Of a DNA stretch of 64,000 nt, positions 12,232-25,294 are shown piece after piece. A program made the position numbers and the translations under genes. The notes under the pieces are model-generated. The model did not search any database, was not told the DNA's origin, and saw only the letters and a program-made list of their open reading frames with translations. Numbering within the stretch: position 1 is the first letter of the stretch; each line of letters opens with the position of its first letter. This DNA comes from Pseudopyrenochaeta lycopersici. Lineage: Eukaryota > Ascomycota > Dothideomycetes > Pleosporales > Pseudopyrenochaetaceae. The DNA is taken from positions 682,001 to 746,000 of the forward strand of contig NHZP01000002.1 of the NCBI GenBank assembly GCA_003313425.1, given 5' to 3'.

Positions 12232-14872
12232 GGTGAAAGACTAATAAGGCAAGACCAATCAGATACACAAGAGTTGGGTGAAGAAAGATAATCTAACGAT
12301 CGACAGATGATGTCTGTATAGAGTCGGATCCTAGATGCAGGTGAAGCTGGAAAGCTGTCGAGCGGATGAGTAGCTACGGAGGAGCGCATTCCCAAATATA
12401 TATCCTGCTCCATGGTACGTGTTGGGGTTGCGATAGGCATCGCGACATGGCTGGTGCCATCCAGACCCAAGAGACATCGGTAGTCTGTCGGTAGTCCATC
12501 GTGGCGCTGGTTGAACGCGAGCTCGGGGAGGCTTGCTTGGGTGCTAGACGCCTCTCGCTAATGCACCGTTCCCCATACCCTTTCCCGCAGGCCCACAAGT
12601 TTCGTGGCGTATGATACTCTGATAGGCTGGGGGCTCTTCGGACCTACACTAGTCTGCAGATTTTGACCGAGAGTGTTACCGCAAATCATGGGGGGATGCC
12701 GTCATGTGGCCAATCAGGAGAAATCGGGGCTGGATGGGGAATATACCTCATGCACATTGTCTCTGGAGGGATCCACATGGTTGTTGAGCCTCATGGGAGA
12801 CGAATCCTTTTGCACGCCCAGCCCCACAGTAATCCCCTTACCACTACCCCATGGAGATTGCCTAGCGGTGAAAATTTGAAGTATAGAGCGCACAGGGCGC
12901 AAAAGTTGTGTAAATCCATGTACTCGATTGATGTAACCAAAGGCCAAGTCTGAATGTTGTACCCCGCTGTTGATCTTGGGATCATCTCGCATGAGGCTGT
13001 ACCAGATCATTGAACGGCAGACTCCCAAGAAGGGTGAACAAGCAAGTCAAGGCGAGCCTGCCAATCAACCATTGGATGGCGAGCAGTCTAAGAAGCTCTG
13101 GACGCGCCAAAGCCGCTTTTGGTGGTCTACGATCTCGCCTAGCGCTGGCGTGCGGATGAGGTGTGCAGATGGTGTCGGCGCTTGGACCTTTAAGCACAAT
13201 GACATGGGAGGTTGTTGAGGCTCTGGCTGCGGTCCAGAAAGGTCGCAATGGCCTCAAGTTTGAGGGGTATAAGCAGTAAGTGTGCATTTGGATGCACTGG
13301 CCCTGGGAAAGCCTTCAACAGCTACAGGCAAGCGCGGTTCTTGAAGTGAACAAATTCAGGCATGGTGTGAGTGGCAGGTAGTGTCACCTTTGCAAGCGAG
13401 GGGTACTCGCCTTCCAGGTGGACAATAATGGCTTGCGAAATGCTTCAATCAGCATAGGCGGAAAACCACAGATTTGCCAACTCTTGTCAAGACCGAATCG
13501 ACGTGCTATGATCACAAGCTCGAGATTGAGATCGACTCTAATTCGACTCTTCCAGCCTTGAGTGTAGACGCAGATCTATATCTCACTATGTTTCCACACA
13601 TTTCAAAGAACCTCTGCGTGATCTACTCTTCCTGTCTCCGCGGAGGGTTCAGTGGTACTGCGCCTGTATGCTGGGGTTGATATCTCAACGAAATCTTCTA
13701 GTCGGCTTCTAGCGCGCTTCTATACAGGAACTAAGCTCTATTAGGTAATGAATCATGTCGTGCTGTTTCGCTCGAGCGGTCAGCTGGTGCAGGACCGTGT
13801 CGGTGCCATTGCCCGCGACGGAACAATTGGTCGGCCTGCGAATTGAAGATCTATCGTCGGAGGGTTTGTCGGACTTGAGCCTGGGCGCCGAGAAAGCTTG
13901 CCTCCAAACAGTCACGTGGGGTCATCGTGGAGCCACTTGAAACTGAGTCTGGATTACGAAGGTGTCCGGGGTTGGTTGTATGGAGCAAGGTTGTCAAATG
14001 TGCCGTGTGCGTGGTGAAAAAGAGGCGCGGCCAGTCCACAATATCGACGTCAGGCTTGCATGTATACATGAGCAAATCGTGTTGCTTTCTTCGCTCCTCT
14101 ACCAAGGGCTATAATAGTTAAAATGCTCTTTGCTCAGAGCCAGGCGTGGTATAATTGGCTACAAGACAAGAAAAGCTCACAACCTTATCTACCCTGATCC
14201 TGACCAGACGTCGTCCTAAGCACAAATCGGCCGGACTTCAGCTCCACTGTGGGCTACCAGTAATAAAGCAGGACCAAAATAACTAGGGCTTGCGAACCCC
14301 ATGTCATGCGAATGCATAGTAGATGAGACATTAGGAAATTGAGGTGAGCCATGAGATCATATCAGAAATTACTGGAACGACTAAGCTTCAGCATGTCCCA
14401 TTGAGTTATATGAACCTTTAGCCTAAGGGACGCAGCGAAGTAAGCAACAAACAACTCTCATGTCCCTTTCGCGGGCTGTTTATGTACTTGCTGGATGGCA
14501 ATACTTTACCATTTACTATGTACCTATGTCGGACCATGGTCCAGACATTAGACCTGTGCCCCCAATTCGCCAGAAGAATACAAGGAAGCAACCCTCGAGC
14601 ACGGAAACAGACCAGGTATCCTCGATAACTACCAAACTCTCAAAATGGCGTAAGAATATGCAAAGCGCTGCCCGACATCGTAACGGGACAGTAGCCCATT
14701 CAGCTTGAAAAGTATCCAATTGGGCGGGCCCAGGTATGCCTGACCCTTTGGAGACCCCGTACTCCCCCAACTCCCAAACGCCTGTCACCCTACATAGCGC
14801 GTATATGCAGTTAGCTCCGGCCAGGATCCAGTATTATGAAGTGCAAACATTTCCTCCTACACTACTTCCGCA
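12232..14872. other. Intergenic region, no supported gene
   Basis: This 2.6 kb stretch includes the promoter of the FucP-type gene (12.2-12.6 kb) and the 3' flank of the RhoGEF gene. Frames present are short, overlap on both strands and resemble no family. No repeats longer than a few bases were noticed. Confidence 0.5.
12395..12402 (-). promoter_or_regulatory. TATA-like box of the FucP-type gene
   Basis: An alternating TATATATA tract lies about 165 bp upstream of the FucP-type start codon on the minus strand, inside otherwise mixed sequence. Position and composition fit a TATA element with a 5' leader of ordinary fungal length; no transcription start is known. Confidence 0.4.
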
Positions 14873-17800
14873 TCACTCCTTCTGACCCTCATTAAGCACA
14901 AGCTCAACAACAACCTGACACCTCTCCTGCGCTGGATGTTGCAAACTCAACTTCACTGTTCGATTCCCCCCACTCCCACCACTCAGCCCATCATCCAGGC
15001 ACTTCACATCCCTCCCAGCAATAACCTGTCTAAGTCGTCCATTCTGCGCGTTTCTAATCTCCACGAAGTCTGGGTCGAACAGCAAGACGTATGGACCGTA
15101 TATTGCCGCAGATTTTGCTTTACCGACAAACTCCATTATGACCGAGCGAGAAATGTCGCCGTTTTTATTGATGTAGACAGCGCATTCTTCGTAACAGAGG
15201 AGGAATTCTTGGTCACTGAGGCGGAACATGCCCAACGGGTCCTGGTTTTGCAGGCGCGAGGCGATGGTCGCAACATGCGGCTGCTTGAGATCTGGTACTG
15301 ACCAGGGTTGCTTCTTGTCCAGGGTGAGGACCTCGAAGCCCTTCGCTGTGGATATGGCAAGCGAAGAGTGGAAGAGATTGATTGTAAAGCATTCGGCTGG
15401 AATATAGAATTCGTCGTACTCACGGAAAAACTCGGTGCGGCCTGACTTCCATATCCTGGGCTTCTTCTCTGATGACTTCTGGTACACAGGTTCGAGTACT
15501 TTAAACGTTGATGAAATCCCGTCGCGCTTCTTGTAGAAAACGAGCGTCCTGTCTTTCATCACGCCAGTAGCAAAGAAGCCAATATCCCGTGCACCCGATA
15601 GCTTCTGGGGTGCCTTTCGCGACGAATCGTTCGTAGGAGTGATACCACTGACAGGACACACAGCGTCCAAATGGTACGCAATGAGCGATTTGTCAGATAT
15701 AAGTAGCATCAAGCTGAACTGCTCAAGGACAGCGATCTGTGTTACCCTGGGCACTTGAATGGCCTGCGGTGGTGAGCTAAAGTTGCAGACGACACAAGCC
15801 TTGAAGTATTAACATACCTTAGACCAACCTCGAGGGTTGTCAAATTCTGAAACGTAAACACCGATGTCGGTTCCGACGGCTACCATGTGCTTGCCAAAGG
15901 GCTGATTAAAAGCCGTCGCACAATTGACACGAGCCCGACAAATTGGAACCGGACGGCCGACATTAACGAATAGCTTCTCTACTTCCTCTACTGATCGATC
16001 CAGTGGGGTTCCCTTGATGGTGATGGCCCTTTGCGATGGCATGGCGCTGTCGTATGCGAAAGAAGCATCGGCCATGACTCGTAAGCGAAAAGGCTCAGCG
16101 TTCTGAGCAAACAGAGCAGCCGCATGCCGTGTCTTTGCAATAATGAGCTTGTCACACCATTCAGCCCTGTTCTGCGCAGAAGAGGCATATAGCGTGTAAG
16201 TTTCTTTCCCTAAATGCTTTACCCGGAAAGGGAACATGATTTTTTCGTCTTTGCTAGAATCAATGGTGTTGGCGTTGACCATTGTTTTGCCGGAGGAGCC
16301 GGTGTTTGTTGATCCAAGAGAGTTGTTGGTGTTAGTGTGTACCAAAGCGCCTGGCACAGGACTGTTCCCAACTCTTCCAGTTCCACCAGCCGCAACCTTG
16401 CCAGCGACCGTATTCACAGTGGAGATACCCTTCATCGTGGAGCGCACAACAGGGTCGTCATCTTCGCTTTCCAGCACAAGGAGATCCATGGGAATGGGAA
16501 GCCTGGAAACATCATACTTCTCTGACTTGGTGACGCCATCCGCCTCTCGGAACGATACTGTCTTCGCAAGCACAAGGTAGTGGTCGAAGAGTAGCGCATG
16601 GGTTTCAACCCAGTTAAATCGACTGCCCCCCATCCTTTGCAGGTCACCCCGGAAGATAAGCTCTCGTCCCAGATGATCCAAGTTAAGCTCTACACGCTGC
16701 ATCCCTGGTCGCAGAATAAGTTTGGCCTGTAAATCCGTAAGGCTGACCTTCCGGCTCATCTCTGCAACACGACTATCACACTCCAGAGTCACAGCCTTGA
16801 TCTCCTCTTTGGCAATGATAAGGTTACGTTTCTCCTCGTTGTCCACGGTTGAATTTTTAATTACGGTGTCGATGAGCAGACCATAACGCTGCAGCCTGTC
16901 AATAGGGCCTTTGAGATATGTGTCCCAACTGAGTTTGTTAGACAGCTTGTTTGTTCGGGCTTCGTCCAAAAATGTGCGGAACAGCATGTTCCTGTCCGCT
17001 TCCTGGCGGACAAGGAAACTTGCGTAGGGAAAAGCCGCAGCGTATTCGATATAAGCCTGCTTCGCTTTGCGAATCCATTCTCTAAAAATGTCGCTGAAAC
17101 CAACGATCCATGGACCTTGCTCTTGCTGTCGGTATTTGATCTGCGGTAGAAGATGGTCTTCGTTGGCCTTTCGGACAGCGTCCACCTTGCTAAACACGTC
17201 ACTGATGAATTTGTTGAGTTTCTTGGGAGGAATGACCGGCGGTTGGGCGGCTATTAGGCGATCACGATAGAGCCGGCGCAGAACATCGAGGCGCTCCATG
17301 TAGTTGTCCTCTCCTTGGACAATTTCGTGGAGAATATTTTGACGCTCAATCTCTTTCTTATGTGCTCCCTCAACATCCTCTTTCTTCAGCTTGTAGAACG
17401 TTGCCCAGTCTTCCGACTGAGATACAGCAGATGGTGAATTGAGATCAATCTTTTTGAGCGTCCTTTGACAATGGTGGGAGTAGCAGCGGCCTGGGCTGAC
17501 ATGTGTGTGTAGCATCGGTGCGTAACAACCAGCTCCAGTAAGCTGGAAGATGACGCCGGTCATGCTTGCCGACGAAAACTTTAACCACTCTTCTTCGTGC
17601 ACAAGGGTTCCTGCTTTGTACATCTCGGTCACAACACGACTGCTCAAGGTTTCAGCATCCGCGATGTTCATGGTGGGTACTTTGTGGGTAAAGAGAGCAA
17701 TTAAACCTTCTTGGATTGGCCCTGCCTTCAAATCATTCTCCCCCTCAGTCATTGTCTTGAGCCAAGTAATGATCGAACTAAGTGCCCACGGCTCGGTACA

Positions 17801-19981
17801 CTTCTTGAAGTCGTTGGTCGAGAGTTTTGCAGGATTGAACCGCTTTCCAGCTGGGAGAGTCGGGAGGTCAATAGCCACGGCGTCCGCGCTGCCAGGAGTC
17901 AAAGTATTTCCGTCGCTATCAATGGCGCCACCATAGAAGGTGTTGCGGTTGGCTGCTTGTCGCGCCCTATGCCCTTGTTCGGCATCTGTCTTTGATCTTG
18001 GGAGTGGAACGGCTGCCGGAGCGTTGCTGTGCTGAAGCAGGGAGGTAGAGCGGGGAACAGCAACACCGGTGGGCGATATCATATGCATAGAGTTGGGGTC
18101 AACAGGGTACGAGCCGCGTGACGATGGAGCATTGCGCCAGTACTCGTAAGAGCCAGAGCCAGTAGAGCTTGTGCTTTGGTGGTTCAGTCGCCGGGTTGCG
18201 TTTGAATTGCCGTTTGCCGGAGGAGGAGGCAGGGGCCGATTTGAGATGCCGGGGTGGAAGAACATATCTGCTGGCTCGCCAGGCATTGCGGATAAAGGTC
18301 CCGAAAGAGTGGAACCAGACATGACAGATGCGCTGTCCATAAGAGTAACCTCGTCTCCCTCATCGTAACTTCGCCGCCGTGCGTTGGGCTCCTCCAAGCC
18401 TCCGGTCCCGAAGGTGTCGACACGAACGTTACTTGAGAATGAAGGAAACGGATGGATCGAATCGTAGCCGTGGCTGGCGGGCTCTGAGCGCCGCTGTGAC
18501 CCCGAGGTTGACACTGGGCCACTGCCCCCAGATGCCAACTGGCTCGGGCCCCCGCCGTAGTTAAACGACGGCATGAAGTTGCCTCCAAACATGCTGACAT
18601 CAACACCTGCGCCGACGTAATCGCTGTCGCTTGCACTTCCCTCTCCCGGCCGACTGGGCTCGGCAGGTAATTGAGGGGATTGCAAGCTCGTGTGGTTGCT
18701 GAAAAGTCCAGTTCCCCCACTCCGCCTACGCGCTTCGTCTGCCTCCTCCTGTTGTTCTGCCATGCGGAGCGCAGCCAAGCCAGCAGCAGCCTCCACATCG
18801 CTTTCATCGCTCGTGTAGGTTTCGCGCATAGGATACGCTGGCACGAGTCGGTCGCCATTGGCGCGGTCCCCGTTCCTGCCCGAGTGTTGTCGATCTAAGC
18901 TATCTGTGTAGTATTGGCGACCGTTGGGCTGTTGCACGTGGATTGTTGGCTGGACCCCGCCCGCCGTCATGTTCAAGACATCGTTGAAAAGCTCGTCTTG
19001 GTTGTAGGGAGAGCCATTTTGTGGAGGAAAGTAGTCATCGCTGTCAGACTCAGGCGGGGGTGGGGGAAGGGGTCGAGAAGATACTGTGTTGGTACGTTGC
19101 GGCGAGCCATGCGGAGGCACCTCAGGTGTGGGTGGGAGAGGGTTTGAGTGATGGCTTGAGACTGACGAATATCTATCGACGCGCGACTGCGAGCCATAAC
19201 CCGTATCGTAGCCAGGTGGAGAGGGAAGCGGGGCATGAGAGGCGGTCGAAGATTGATAGTACGACTGAGAGGAAGCGTTCGAAGGCTGGCGAGCTGGGTA
19301 GCTGCCCCAGTCCTCAGCGGGTGACTGTGCACTCCCTGGAGGTACAGGAAGCGGCGGTGGTGCAGGGGGTGTGTAAGCTGACGTCCTCCCCTGGATGGAG
19401 GCCGCTCGTCCAAATTGCGAATTCTGGTATGTGTTGGGCGACGGGTACGAGACGGTTGGCGAGGTAGGAGAGAAGCCATAGGGATGATTTACGGTGTTAT
19501 TTCTGGTGAGGGTACTGTCCGCGTAGGCAGCTGGGACATATGGCTGGTGCGGGGACGACACTGGGGGAGCAAATGTCCTGTTGACACCGCCATACTGCTG
19601 GGGGTTGGGCAGGGCTATGGGTTGGGCATTATAGTGCTGTGGATTGTACTGTTGTTGCTGCTGCTGCTGTTGCTGCGATTGCGGTGGGTATCCATAGCTG
19701 CTGTTATAGCCTGCCGCCGTGGGAGACGTCGGCCCCTGGTTCAGCTGCTGCGAGCTGTTCTCGCCCATGAACAGCTCGTCGTTTGTGCGCGCCGCATAGC
19801 TGTCGCGCCTGGCTGGCGGGGGATATCCATAGCCTGGGGCTCCTCCGTTTGCCTGGTCGGCGTTGTCTGCGTTGGAGATCCTGCGATGGTAAGGGTCTGA
19901 ATATTGACCCGTTGCGCCTCCCGCACTAGAGTGCGGTATGCTGGGGTTGTAGTAGTTCTGGCCGTTTCCGTAGTACGACAT
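14873..19981 (-). CDS. rom2: Rho1 guanine nucleotide exchange factor, Rom2-like
   Basis: Two exons, 19981-15818 and 15763-14873, joined in phase 0 across a 54-nt intron (GTATGT...CGCAG), give 1684 residues. The first 700 residues are disordered (Tyr/Gln/Pro/Ser-rich) with a polyglutamine run near residue 105 and proline-rich SH3-type sites. A DEP-like domain follows (about 710-830), then the RhoGEF/DH domain (about 880-1075, with [11 protein letters not shown] and [14 protein letters not shown]), a PH domain (about 1090-1290) interrupted by a Ser/Asn-rich insert, and a citron-homology domain (about 1295-1600) that spans the intron. This order is that of yeast Rom1/Rom2 and Aspergillus Rom2, which activate Rho1 in the cell-wall-integrity pathway at the plasma membrane. 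Start: ATG 19981-19979. It shares a 1.2-kb divergent upstream region with the monooxygenase gene. Confidence 0.93.
19635..19680 (-). repeat. Short polyglutamine-coding trinucleotide run
   Basis: Within the disordered N-terminus of the RhoGEF, a run of CAG/CAA codons on the minus strand encodes about nine consecutive glutamines. Such runs vary in length between strains of many fungi; mixed CAA and CAG codons here would limit slippage. Confidence 0.7.
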
Positions 19982-21223
19982 GGCGAGGTGTGCGCGCGGA
20001 GAGGCCTGGGAAGGCGCGATGGGGGGTGAGTGCGGTCGAAGTCGTCATTCACGAGGCTACCTGAGAAAGTTGCGCGGGCACCATGACCGGGCCTGCTGAG
20101 CTGAGAGTGGATGTCCGGCAACCTCACCCGCGCAGGAGTCGACGCTGCAGGAACAGAAGTGCTGCGACTCGGGTTGCGGAATGCGATCGCATGCGCCGGC
20201 CCAGGGCTTTGTCGGTGTCCGCAGCGTGGGTCGCGATGCCTGTGCGTGCTTGCGAATCGTCAAGGTGTGTTTGGGCGTCTATAGCGCGGGGAACGGGCCG
20301 CTGAGAGGAGGGGGCGCACCGCTGTCGTGGCTCTCAAGGCCGGCTGGGAGAACTGGTAGAGGGCAACAGCAATGCAATGAGGATGTTTGTGAAGGTCGGA
20401 TTGCTGGCAGACAGCTGTTGGGCTCTTTGGCGAGCCGTCCAAGTCTGGCGTGCTGAACGGAGCCAAGAGCTACGGCGTTTCGGCCGCAGCCCTACGAGCT
20501 GACCCTGGAGTGCCTTGCCATACTCTACAAGTCCTCGCCGCACTGACAAGCCTCGTCTGCCGTGATACTTGGTCGAGCTTCATCTACTACTATCCCAGGC
20601 CTGCACACGACCGCACGCTGCTGCCTTACCTCTGCCTCGCGACTGCCTTCCACGCGTCGTCGGCTGTGCTCCTTTGTCGTCGACCACCTATTTGCCACAG
20701 CGCGCCCGCTCAGCTGTCCTGTGCCCCTCCACAAGTGCTGCCACAGCTACTTCCAAGCGCTGAACGTAGCCGTGCCCATTAGCACCTCCAGCCCTGAACT
20801 TCATCCCATCAAGTAGCCTGTCGACTCTGAATACCATAGCCCCAACATGACTGTGTTTGCCGAGACGCTCAAAGCCAAGCATTTCATGCCCACCCGTACG
20901 CAATGCAGGTTTGCTCAAAAAAGCCTTCCCAATGCTGCATGTCAAATTCCCTTGTGCTTTCAGCACTTTGAAAGCACTTTGGGAGCATTCTAGGAGCAAG
21001 TTTGTCAGCTATGTCATGTATCAGCTTACCCCGCATCAGGGTTGAAAGCCTAGTGCTTCTTGCTATTGCCTTGAACCCTTTATGTCCGAGGTCTGACGCT
21101 GGCACTGACACTTTCGCCTTGTCCTTATAGGGCGGATTCGCTCTACCGCTCCCCATTGATTGCTGTCGTGATTCTCTGTTCGTCCCCTTCATTTTGTCCT
21201 CCTGCTGTGAAGTAGCTTCCGAG
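19982..21223. promoter_or_regulatory. Divergent upstream region of RhoGEF and monooxygenase
   Basis: The 1.24 kb between the two start codons is GC- and CT-rich in its left two thirds, as is usual for long leaders of fungal signalling genes. Several frames of 60-110 codons overlap on both strands here but lack family resemblance and probably reflect base composition. No TATA box is evident. Confidence 0.5.
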
Positions 21224-23114
21224 ATGGTCATACAATCAGAACCCAAGTCACTGTACTCTGACCCCGGCAATGCAGTGGACGAGAATATCAAGATTCGAGA
21301 CCGACTCCCTCCCCAAACTGACCAGCATGGCTACCGAATTAGAGAGCAGCCAATGGGAACGAAGACGAAAGTAAAGGCCATTCTTATGGGTGCAGGTGCC
21401 TCGTCCCTGAATTTCTTCAAGAAAGCAGAAGAAGAAATGGAGAATTTGGACATAGTATGCTATGAGAAAAACAATGACGTCGGTGGAACATGGCTGGAGA
21501 ACCGGTATCCTGGCTGTGCGTGCGACATCCCGTCCGTCAACTACCAGTTCACGTGGAAGATCAAACTATGGTCACACTACTACTCTTTCTCGCCTGAGAT
21601 ATGGGAGTATTTGAAGTCCATCGAGAGCGAGAACGACTTCATTAGAAAATACATTAAACTACAGCACAGAATTGAACATGTAGAATGGGACGATACGGCT
21701 GGTCTCTGGCGCTGCAAAATCCGAGACCTGAAGACTGATCAGATTTTCCAAGACAGTGCAGAGTTCTTCATCAACGCTGGAGGTGTCTTGAACAATTGGA
21801 AGTGGCCAGACATTCCTGGCCTACAGACGTTCAAAGGAAAGCTAATGCACTCTGCCAGCTATGACGAAGGTTACGACCTTTCCAAGAAGCGAGTGGCAGT
21901 CATTGGAGCGGGAAGCTCAGGAGTTCAAATCGTGGCAGCAATACAGCAGAAAGTCGACCATTTGTACCATTGGATTCGATCCCCCATTTGGATCACTGCT
22001 GGATTTGCGCAAACATGGGCTGGAAAGAATGGTGCCAACTTTCGTTGTAGGCACATACTTTAGAGCTGATGCTAGCAATGACTAATATTGGAATCCAGAT
22101 AGCGAGGAGCAGCTCCATTTCCTCGAGCAAAATCCAAAAAAATACCTCGAGTACCGCAAACAGATTGAAAATGAACTCAACCAGCGCTTCAAATTCATCA
22201 TCAAAGGCAGCGAAGAAGCTCGCCTTGCTCGTGAGTATGCGGATAAAGAGATGCGCAGAAAACTCTACAACAACCCCCGTCTTGTCGACAAGATGATTCC
22301 GAAAACTTTCAACCCCGGTTGTCGGCGGCCCACTCCTGCGCCGGGGTATCTCGAAGCCCTGGTTGCTGACAATGCGACCGTCTTCACTGAGCCAATTAGT
22401 TCCATCACACCCACCGGATTTATCGACAAGGAGGGCAAGGAGCACAAAGTGGACGTGATTCTCTGCGCAACAGGCTTTGACACATCTTGGCTCCCACGCT
22501 TCCCTTTCATTGCACACGGGACCGATCTTCGCGATCTCTGGGACCCTGAGAAGGGCGTGACATCGTACCTCAGCGTCGGCATCCCTTCATTCCCAAACTC
22601 ATTCACTTTCTGTGGCCCATACGGGCCGCTAGGCCACGGGAGTTTCATGCCATTGATTGAGCAATGGACGAGATATATATTTCAGGCCATCACCAAAGTT
22701 CAGGTTGAGAATATCAAGAGCCTGACGCCCAAGATGTTACCAAGCCAGCAATTCCGTCAACATGCGGATCTCTTTCTTCAGCGTACGGCATGGACCTCTC
22801 CATGTAGTAGTTGGTTCAAACAAGGCAAGATAGACGGTCAAGCAGCTATATGGCCTGGGTCGAGGTTGCACTTCCTGAAGATTATGGATAGTCCGAGGTA
22901 CGAGGACTTTGAGATTGAGTATCGAGGAGAGAACATGTTCGAATTCATGGGCAACGGATTCGAAGCGAGAGAATTTGATGGGCGAGATATAACGAACTAT
23001 CTGGGGAACCTGGATGAGCACGGACGCGATGTGCAGCCAGATTATGATGCGGGATTAATCAACGTGCTTGGTGGCTTTACATTGGATGAGAGACACATCG
23101 TGCGGGGTGGCTGA
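21224..23114 (+). CDS. Flavin-containing / Baeyer-Villiger-type monooxygenase
   Basis: Two exons, 21224-22046 and 22099-23114, with a 52-nt intron, give 612 residues. Signs of the family: an N-terminal FAD loop GAGASSLNF (about residue 57, with Ser in place of the last Gly), EKNNDVGGTWLENRYPGCACD, the Baeyer-Villiger fingerprint region FKGKLMHSASYD near residue 203, the NADPH loop VIGAGSSGVQI near 230, and CATGFD near 398. The fingerprint normally ends His-x3-Trp; here Tyr replaces Trp. Such enzymes insert oxygen next to a ketone (steroids, cyclic ketones) or act in secondary metabolism. The gene stands alone, with no biosynthetic neighbours, so the substrate is open. ATG 21224 is the first ATG in frame; the open frame begins slightly upstream without one. 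Confidence 0.9.
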
Positions 23115-25294
23115 GGCGGAGTATGCATTGCGGAGGACTGCGGTGATTGTTAGTCCAGCTCTACGCTCACGCGGCTTGGCTCTCCTCCGCCTTCATAAAA
23201 TCTCTTCACAGGGGCTGCAACATTCAACGCTTGGCGACATCGCTATTGATAATGAAAACCCTCTTTGTGCTTTACTTTAGTAATTCCCAGATTTTCTAAT
23301 CGGCCCTCAAAAGACCTTACGCCCTATGATGCCCAAAGACGAGACTATGGCGGCGCCGGTTCGTGAAGCAAGCGAGCAAATTGTTGTTCAACCGTGCTTC
23401 GCATAGTTTAGAGCCCTTGTGAATGAGAGAGATATGTCGAAACGCGAGGTTGTGAAAAATTAAAGACGCTTGTTTTGCGTGAATTTGCTTTTCGTACCAT
23501 AAGATTAAGTAATATTTTTTTTTGAGGCTCAGCGACCGAAGATTGTAATCTGCTTGTTCAAGTGCAATTGGAGTTTGATGCTGAGGCTTACTTGAAACAT
23601 AGACGGATAGCTTACGACATTCGCCTAATTTAGTCATGTCAGCCTAACCTGGTCGATTACGAGGCGTACACAGAGCTCTTCCAAGACCTGATCAGTTAGA
23701 TCAAACAAGTGTTTCACGGGCTTGAAAGTTTTCGTGTGCGTAATATGGACTAATATTTTCCGCGCTGAGCAACCGTCAATAGAGGCACGAAAGTTTCATC
23801 GTTGACCCACGCGACACAAGGTCCTTCCATCGGTCCCCTGTGCTATGCTATCTCACTTGATATGAAAGCTCAGACCAAGCCAGAACCCGTCAAATCCTTC
23901 GAGAAGGAGCCGAGTAGATAACAACATGTGTGTCCCTTTAGGGTGGTCGTTGTGCGGGCTAGCCCACGGGCTCGGTGCCTTTCATGCATTCGGGGGCTTA
24001 GCGCCAACAAATTTCGATGTCGCCATGCTGTGTTGGCCTGCATCCACGTTTTCGATGTCCCTTCGAGAAGGCGTTCCAGTGCATGGCAGGTGGAGCGACC
24101 CTAGTTGACTTTTGATCTGGTCTCTGTACATTACATGGAGCATGTGGGTGAAATGAGTATACGTGAGTATAATTGAGGTGTCGTAGTAGACATGTGTCCT
24201 CTGCACGGTGTTGATATCTTGAATGGGCAGCAGAGCACGCGAGATGGATCGATACGGACTCGACGATGCTGTCGTGAGGGTGGCGACCAACTGCCGGGCT
24301 CTGATTCGGTGTTTGGATGAAGCTAACCACGATAAGAAAAGAGCAAGCCGTCAGCACCCGCCACCCATATAACGCTCAAGCACAAGCCCTGCGCAGCCAA
24401 AGGCGGGGCCAAATCCGCCTGGGCTGCTCAGCACAAACTCTTCTGCTGCTTCGCATAGCTTCGCATTCGCGCCAGGCCCAATGCGCAGCTAGGCAAGGTT
24501 GATGGTGACAGCCTCAGCCTTACGAGAGGGCAAATTTCTCGACCGCCGCCGTGACGGAAGGCTTGCGCCATGGGCGTGCGGCGATTGCCATTCGCTTTTC
24601 GTCGGTCTCCCCAGATGGTTCCTAGGCTCTTATCTGACCGAACGGCGCATTGAAGCCAGGGACTGGTCTTGGAATATGGGCCATGACCATCGCCAAGTAA
24701 CGCAGACAGGGCCTGTCCCACCACCCCATGCTCTAAGAGGGAGGTGATATTCCTCTCCAGCGCGCGGGGAGCACACGCGCAGCTTGATTAATCGTTGGAC
24801 CGGGCGATTGGCGCTGTCCATAAGAACTCGGGGACGCCAGCACCCTTGATATGTGGTCAAGTCTGCTCTTTGCACTCTCCACACCATCTCTTCACTACAA
24901 GAGTTTGCTTCTTGGCCCTTCTTAGGTTACCTTAATACCTTGGTAGCGCCCGCTATCAAGCCTCTCACGTAGCTTGTGTTATCGGCGCTGTGTGTGGGCT
25001 ACTCTCGCCCTCCCCGTTGCCTTGCTCGTATAACAACCGGTCAACCGCAACCGTAAGATACTTACCGGCTTCCTGGGCTTTCTCTTTGCCTCACTTGCCT
25101 GCGTACTTGAAGGGACTCGCCTGCGATAATTTTCCTGTGCTGCACCTGACCCCAGCCTATACTCTGGCTCAACTTGCTTGCACTTGTTGCGTTGCACCCA
25201 TCTCCAACGCCGCTTACGCAAACGGCTCCCCGCGAAACCTTACCGCCAATAAAGGACGACTTGGCCATATCGCGAACTTGAGTCTCCAACCACA
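23115..25294. other. Intergenic region, no supported gene
   Basis: The 2.2 kb begins as the 3' flank of the monooxygenase and ends as the upstream region of the amino-acid permease. The last 300 bp before the permease ATG is pyrimidine-rich with several CTTGCC/CTCGCC blocks, typical of a fungal leader. No frame shows family resemblance. Confidence 0.5.

Noticed and set aside
18184..18858. Plus/minus alternative frames inside the RhoGEF gene, up to 224 codons
   Set aside because: They are shadows of a long, strongly conserved coding exon with biased codon composition.
20450..20816. Frames of 60-110 codons upstream of the RhoGEF gene
   Set aside because: Several overlap in different frames of a CT-rich leader; none has a family pattern.
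23115..25294. Possible genes between monooxygenase and permease
   Set aside because: Only short frames on both strands; none extends through plausible splices into a recognisable protein.
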